Of a stretch of DNA of 64,000 nt, positions 61,268 through 64,000 are shown one piece after another. Made by a program: the position numbers and the translations under genes. Position 1 is the stretch's first letter; each line of letters begins with the position of its first letter. This DNA is from Tillus elongatus (taxonomy: Eukaryota; Arthropoda; Insecta; Coleoptera; Cleridae): contig OZ023262.1 of the NCBI GenBank assembly GCA_964006375.1, positions 195,239,907 through 195,303,906 on the forward strand, in the 5' to 3' direction. The notes below the pieces were generated by a model. That model was given only the letters and a program-made list of their open reading frames with translations. It made no database searches and was not told the origin of the DNA.

Positions 61268-63170
61268 ATTGAAAACGAAACAGACCGATTTGCGTCCAGG
61301 GAATTTTTTTTAAGAAACGCTGAAACACGTCAATTTTAATATTGGGGGGGGGGGGACATATTTTGACATAAAACTCAACTTTGTCACATCAACCCCTTAA
61401 GGGTGGTGATAACAACCCTTATATTTCAAATAGGGTCGAGTGTTACATCATTTGAAAGCTCTTTCCTTTCTGAATTCAGCACACTAATTTTTTTGGAAGT
61501 TTTATCAACTCGTTTAAAAATTATTCACACTTGGAATTGCAAGAACGTATTTCATTCATTGTGATAAGAAATGCACTAATTAGTCAATTTTTCGTTAAAA
61601 AACTTAATAACAAAACCAAACATTCAAAAATGTTTATTCAGTTAAGTAAGTGTTCAAATTGTTGGCCCCCAGCTTCCATACAAAAGTACAAATTTTGTTC
61701 AAAACGAGCTCTGACATTCTGGAGTATTTGTGGAGTTATTAGACGGCATTCTTCAACAATGCGTCTTCGTAATTCTTCCAAAAACTCCGGTTCTGTTGCG
61801 TAAATTCGACTCTTTAAATGGCCCCATAGAATAAAGTCTAAAGGAGTTAAATCCGGTGATCTAGGGGGCCACTCAATAGCACCTCTACGCCCAATCCATT
61901 GTCCTGGAAACTCTCTGTTCAAAAACTCCCTAACACGTTGTGAAAAATGCGGAGGAGCTCCATCTCGTGAAACACTAATTGATTTTCTTGATAGCGATCA
62001 TCATTTTCAACAATGTCAATTAGTAGAGGGTAAAAGATATCTTCTAGTAATTTCAAATACGTTTCGCCACTCAAATTGCAATCAATAAAAATTGGTCCGA
62101 TTAAACGGTCTCCAAAAATGCCAGTCCAGACATTCAATTTCTGTAGAGTTTGAGTGCGGACTTCGTGAAAATTTCTTGGATTATTATCTGCCCAATAACG
62201 ACAATTATGACGATTGAATGTAGAGTTTAATAAAAACATACATTCGTCTGAAAAACAGATATTGAGCAGAAAGTTCCCGTTATCAGCTATTCGTGTAGTC
62301 ATCACTTCACAAAACTCCAGCCGCTGATCAAAATCATCTTCATTCAGTTGTTGTACAAGATTAATTTTATACAGGTGAAATTTATGATGCTTCAATATTC
62401 GCTGAATAGTTGTTATTTTGGTGTTTGAAACAGTGGCCAATTTTCTCGTGCTCAAAGTTGGGTCTGCAGCAATTTGTCCTAAAACTTCAATCTCAGTAGT
62501 GTGATTTAATCGGAAATTCACGTTCAGTATCCCGTTTTTTGTTGGCTACTGAACCACTTTGTCGAAACTTTGCAACTAACTCCAAAATATATTTTTTGTT
62601 AATATGTCTGTTCGGATGTCGTTCATTAAACAAATTTGCGGTACGGTTGGCACAGTCATCGTTTTTGAAAAAAAGAGTAATTATTTCAACTCTTTCTTTT
62701 ACAGAATACACCATTGTGAAATAAATTTTCGGTAGTACTATCAAGTATCAAACCCACCGATAATCTGAAATCATAACCCGCATTTTTCTTAATCCGATAA
62801 GAAATATTCTAATAGTCAATTTTTTGTTTACAAACCAACAAAACATTGACTATCAGCACATTTCTTATCGGAATGTTTGAAATGCGTTTTTGCATCTTCA
62901 ACTGTGAATAATTTTTAAAAGAGTTGATAAAACTTCAAAAAAATTAATGTTCTGAATTCATAAAAGAAAGAGCTTTCAAATGATGTAACACTCGACCCAT
63001 GTTCCCTATTTAAAATATAAGGGTTGTTTTCACCACCCTTAAGGGCTTGATGTGACAAAGTTGAGTTTTATGTCAAAACATGTCCCCCTCAATATTAAAA
63101 TTGACGCGTTTCAGCGTTTCTTAAAAAAATATTCTCTAGACGCAAATCGGTGTGTTTAGTTTTCAATGCG

Positions 63171-63176
<6 letters not shown>
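61268..63176 (-). mobile_element. DD41D element with ~270-bp TIRs, nearly intact
   Basis: TIRs: about 61268-61530 and 62905-63176. Shared: CAGACCGATTTGCGTCCAG, CCTTAAGGGTGGTGATAA and ATTTGAAAGCTCTTTC. The right end reads GCGCTACCC followed by the TA tract. The left end lacks the outermost ~12 bases present in the solo TIR at 10470. One full-length transposase gene lies inside. The TIR similarity is high and the gene has only two shifts, so it is a fairly recent copy. Confidence 0.88.
61638..62714 (-). pseudogene. DD41D transposase, two frameshifts, otherwise complete
   Basis: From ATG 62714: MVYSVKERVEIITLFFKNDD, FNERHPNRHINKKYILELVA and KFRQSGSVANKK (first helix-turn-helix). A frameshift near 62525 leads to EVLGQIAADPTLSTRKLATV and TTIQRILKHHKFHLYKINLV (second DNA-binding part), then NICFSDECMF (first catalytic Asp), KLNVWTGIFGDRLIGPIFID and YLKLLEDIFYPLL. 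A one-base loss just before DGAPPHF (near 61965) shifts the frame. The rest reads FPGQWIGRRGAIEWPPRSPD, LTPLDFILWGHLKSRIYATE, ending GGQQFEHLLN. Catalytic Asp 2 and Asp 3 are 41 residues apart. All three acidic residues survive. Confidence 0.92.

Positions 63177-63262
<86 letters not shown>
63177..63262. repeat. (TA)n microsatellite, 86 bp
   Basis: Begins immediately after the last base of the DD41D TIR and runs into a repeat A long arm. Confidence 0.98.
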
Positions 63263-63264
<2 letters not shown>

Positions 63265-63420
63265 GTACCGATTTTTATGAAACCAGGTGCGCGCATTATT
63301 TTAATAACTGGCTTAGAAAAGTTCGTTAGCCAGGAAATTCTGTATTTGGTCTTTTTTCGGAAAATTTTGTAGTTCCAGAAATAACAGAGCTATGGAAACT
63401 CAATATGTGCTACGCTCCTA
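63263..63420 (+). repeat. Repeat A long-arm fragment
   Basis: GTACCGATTTTTATGAAACC, GTTCGTTAGCCAGGAAATTC and AATAACAGAGCTATGG. Confidence 0.72.
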
Positions 63421-63492
63421 TATGACCTATATCATACGCAAAAATCATTGGGTATTTTGAGGAGCAATACAAAATCGACGTTGCTTAGCTGC

Positions 63493-63536
63493 AGTTAAGC
63501 AACGTCGGACACGTTCACTTCTTGGGTGGGTGACCG
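63493..63536 (+). rRNA. 5S rRNA-derived fragment (not functional)
   Basis: AGTTAAGCAACGTCGGACAC, then TTCTTGGGTGGGTGACCGG, matches the central and 3' part of eukaryotic 5S rRNA (TTAAGCAACGTCG...CTTGGATGGGTGACCG), from memory of the consensus. Only ~44 bases are present, so it is a pseudogene or the head of a 5S-derived SINE. It overlaps a palindrome, CGACGTTGCTTAGCTGCAG and its complement, at 63478-63508. Confidence 0.7.
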
Positions 63537-63540
63537 GTTT

Positions 63541-64000
63541 AAGATCTATTTCGCGTCTGATGTTTGTAAGACACTTTTTAAGTAAATTTTCGTAGAAATA
63601 ATTTTTCGGGTAATTCTTCTAAAAAAATGTTTGTTAGTGTGTGTAGAATAATCTTGTTTATTTTTGGAAAAAGTTTTTTTGGTAAATTTAAATTTTAAAA
63701 ATTTTTGGAAATTTTTCATATATTGTTAATGATTTCGTGAAAAAAATTGCCATAGCAAATTCTCAGGGCAACACTTTTCTTTTGCGAATTTCAATAAACT
63801 CTTTAGGTAAATTGTGTTAACAAGTTTGGGTAGATTTTTTGCTGGTTTCCGTAAAAAACGGCTAACAATTCGCTAATATTTTTATCGAATTTTCGTAGAC
63901 AAATCTTTTAGCTAATTTTCGCAGGATTTTTTTTTCACTGACCTTGAATAAATACAAAAAAGTCCGTGCGTTAGGGCAGGGCATTTTTATAGAAACGTTT
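63541..64000. other. AT-rich non-coding tail
   Basis: Repeated AATTTTCGTAGA-like phrases resemble decayed repeat A termini. No gene recognised to the window end. Confidence 0.45.

Overview
The window looks like part of an insect chromosome, probably a beetle (the order is inferred). It is AT-rich, crowded with decayed transposable elements, and has only a few short stretches of host coding sequence with spliceosomal GT/AG borders. No operons, Shine-Dalgarno sites or prokaryotic genes are visible.

The firmest host signal is two consecutive minus-strand exons of CASK (insect caki/camguk), the MAGUK scaffold kinase. The upstream exon (44685-44803) carries most of the first L27 domain and the downstream exon (18915-19088) most of the second. 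They join in phase 0 across a 25,596-bp intron (19089-44684), so most of the window is probably CASK intron. A second candidate host exon, on the plus strand at 60631-61041, looks like the first coding exon of an EcKinase/CHK-kinase-like gene.

Almost everything else is mobile DNA. (1) At least seven remnants of Tc1/mariner-type transposases carry either a countable DD41D catalytic spacing or matching family sequence: 1-2353, 5865-6020, 13645-18621, 29924-32067, 44868-46370, 50327-51500, 52711-54499 and 61268-63176. Several keep long terminal inverted repeats (TIRs); the copy at 61268-63176 has only two frameshifts. (2) Four Penelope-like retroelement (PLE) remnants lie at 8320-9851, 33245-33700, 41165-42900 and 48038-49530, plus a terminal-repeat-only insertion at 51973-52475. 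Their terminal repeats carry a hammerhead-ribozyme-like core. (3) LINE fragments lie at 14712-16134, 34260-34500, 47000-47725 and probably 5640-5790. (4) A tRNA-derived SINE is present in five copies, one with perfect 14-bp target-site duplications. A second, tRNA-Pro-like SINE lies at 55561-55698. (5) A P-like element with a THAP-domain remnant and 31-bp TIRs occupies 38163-39445.

A family of non-coding repeats, here called A, B and C, recurs many times, often as one A-(TA)n-A-B-C composite of about 1.2-1.3 kb. The window holds 21 long perfect (TA)n tracts totalling about 2.1 kb. Many sit at fixed positions inside repeat A or directly at a transposon terminus. Part of A has also expanded into five copies of a 141-bp unit (30357-31062).

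Two GC-richer non-coding islands (about 35.16-36.49 kb and 58.4-60.4 kb) are the least explained parts. Each holds four small hairpins whose loops are constant while the paired stem bases change together. These, and the hammerhead-like motifs, are the best candidates for undescribed structured-RNA biology here.
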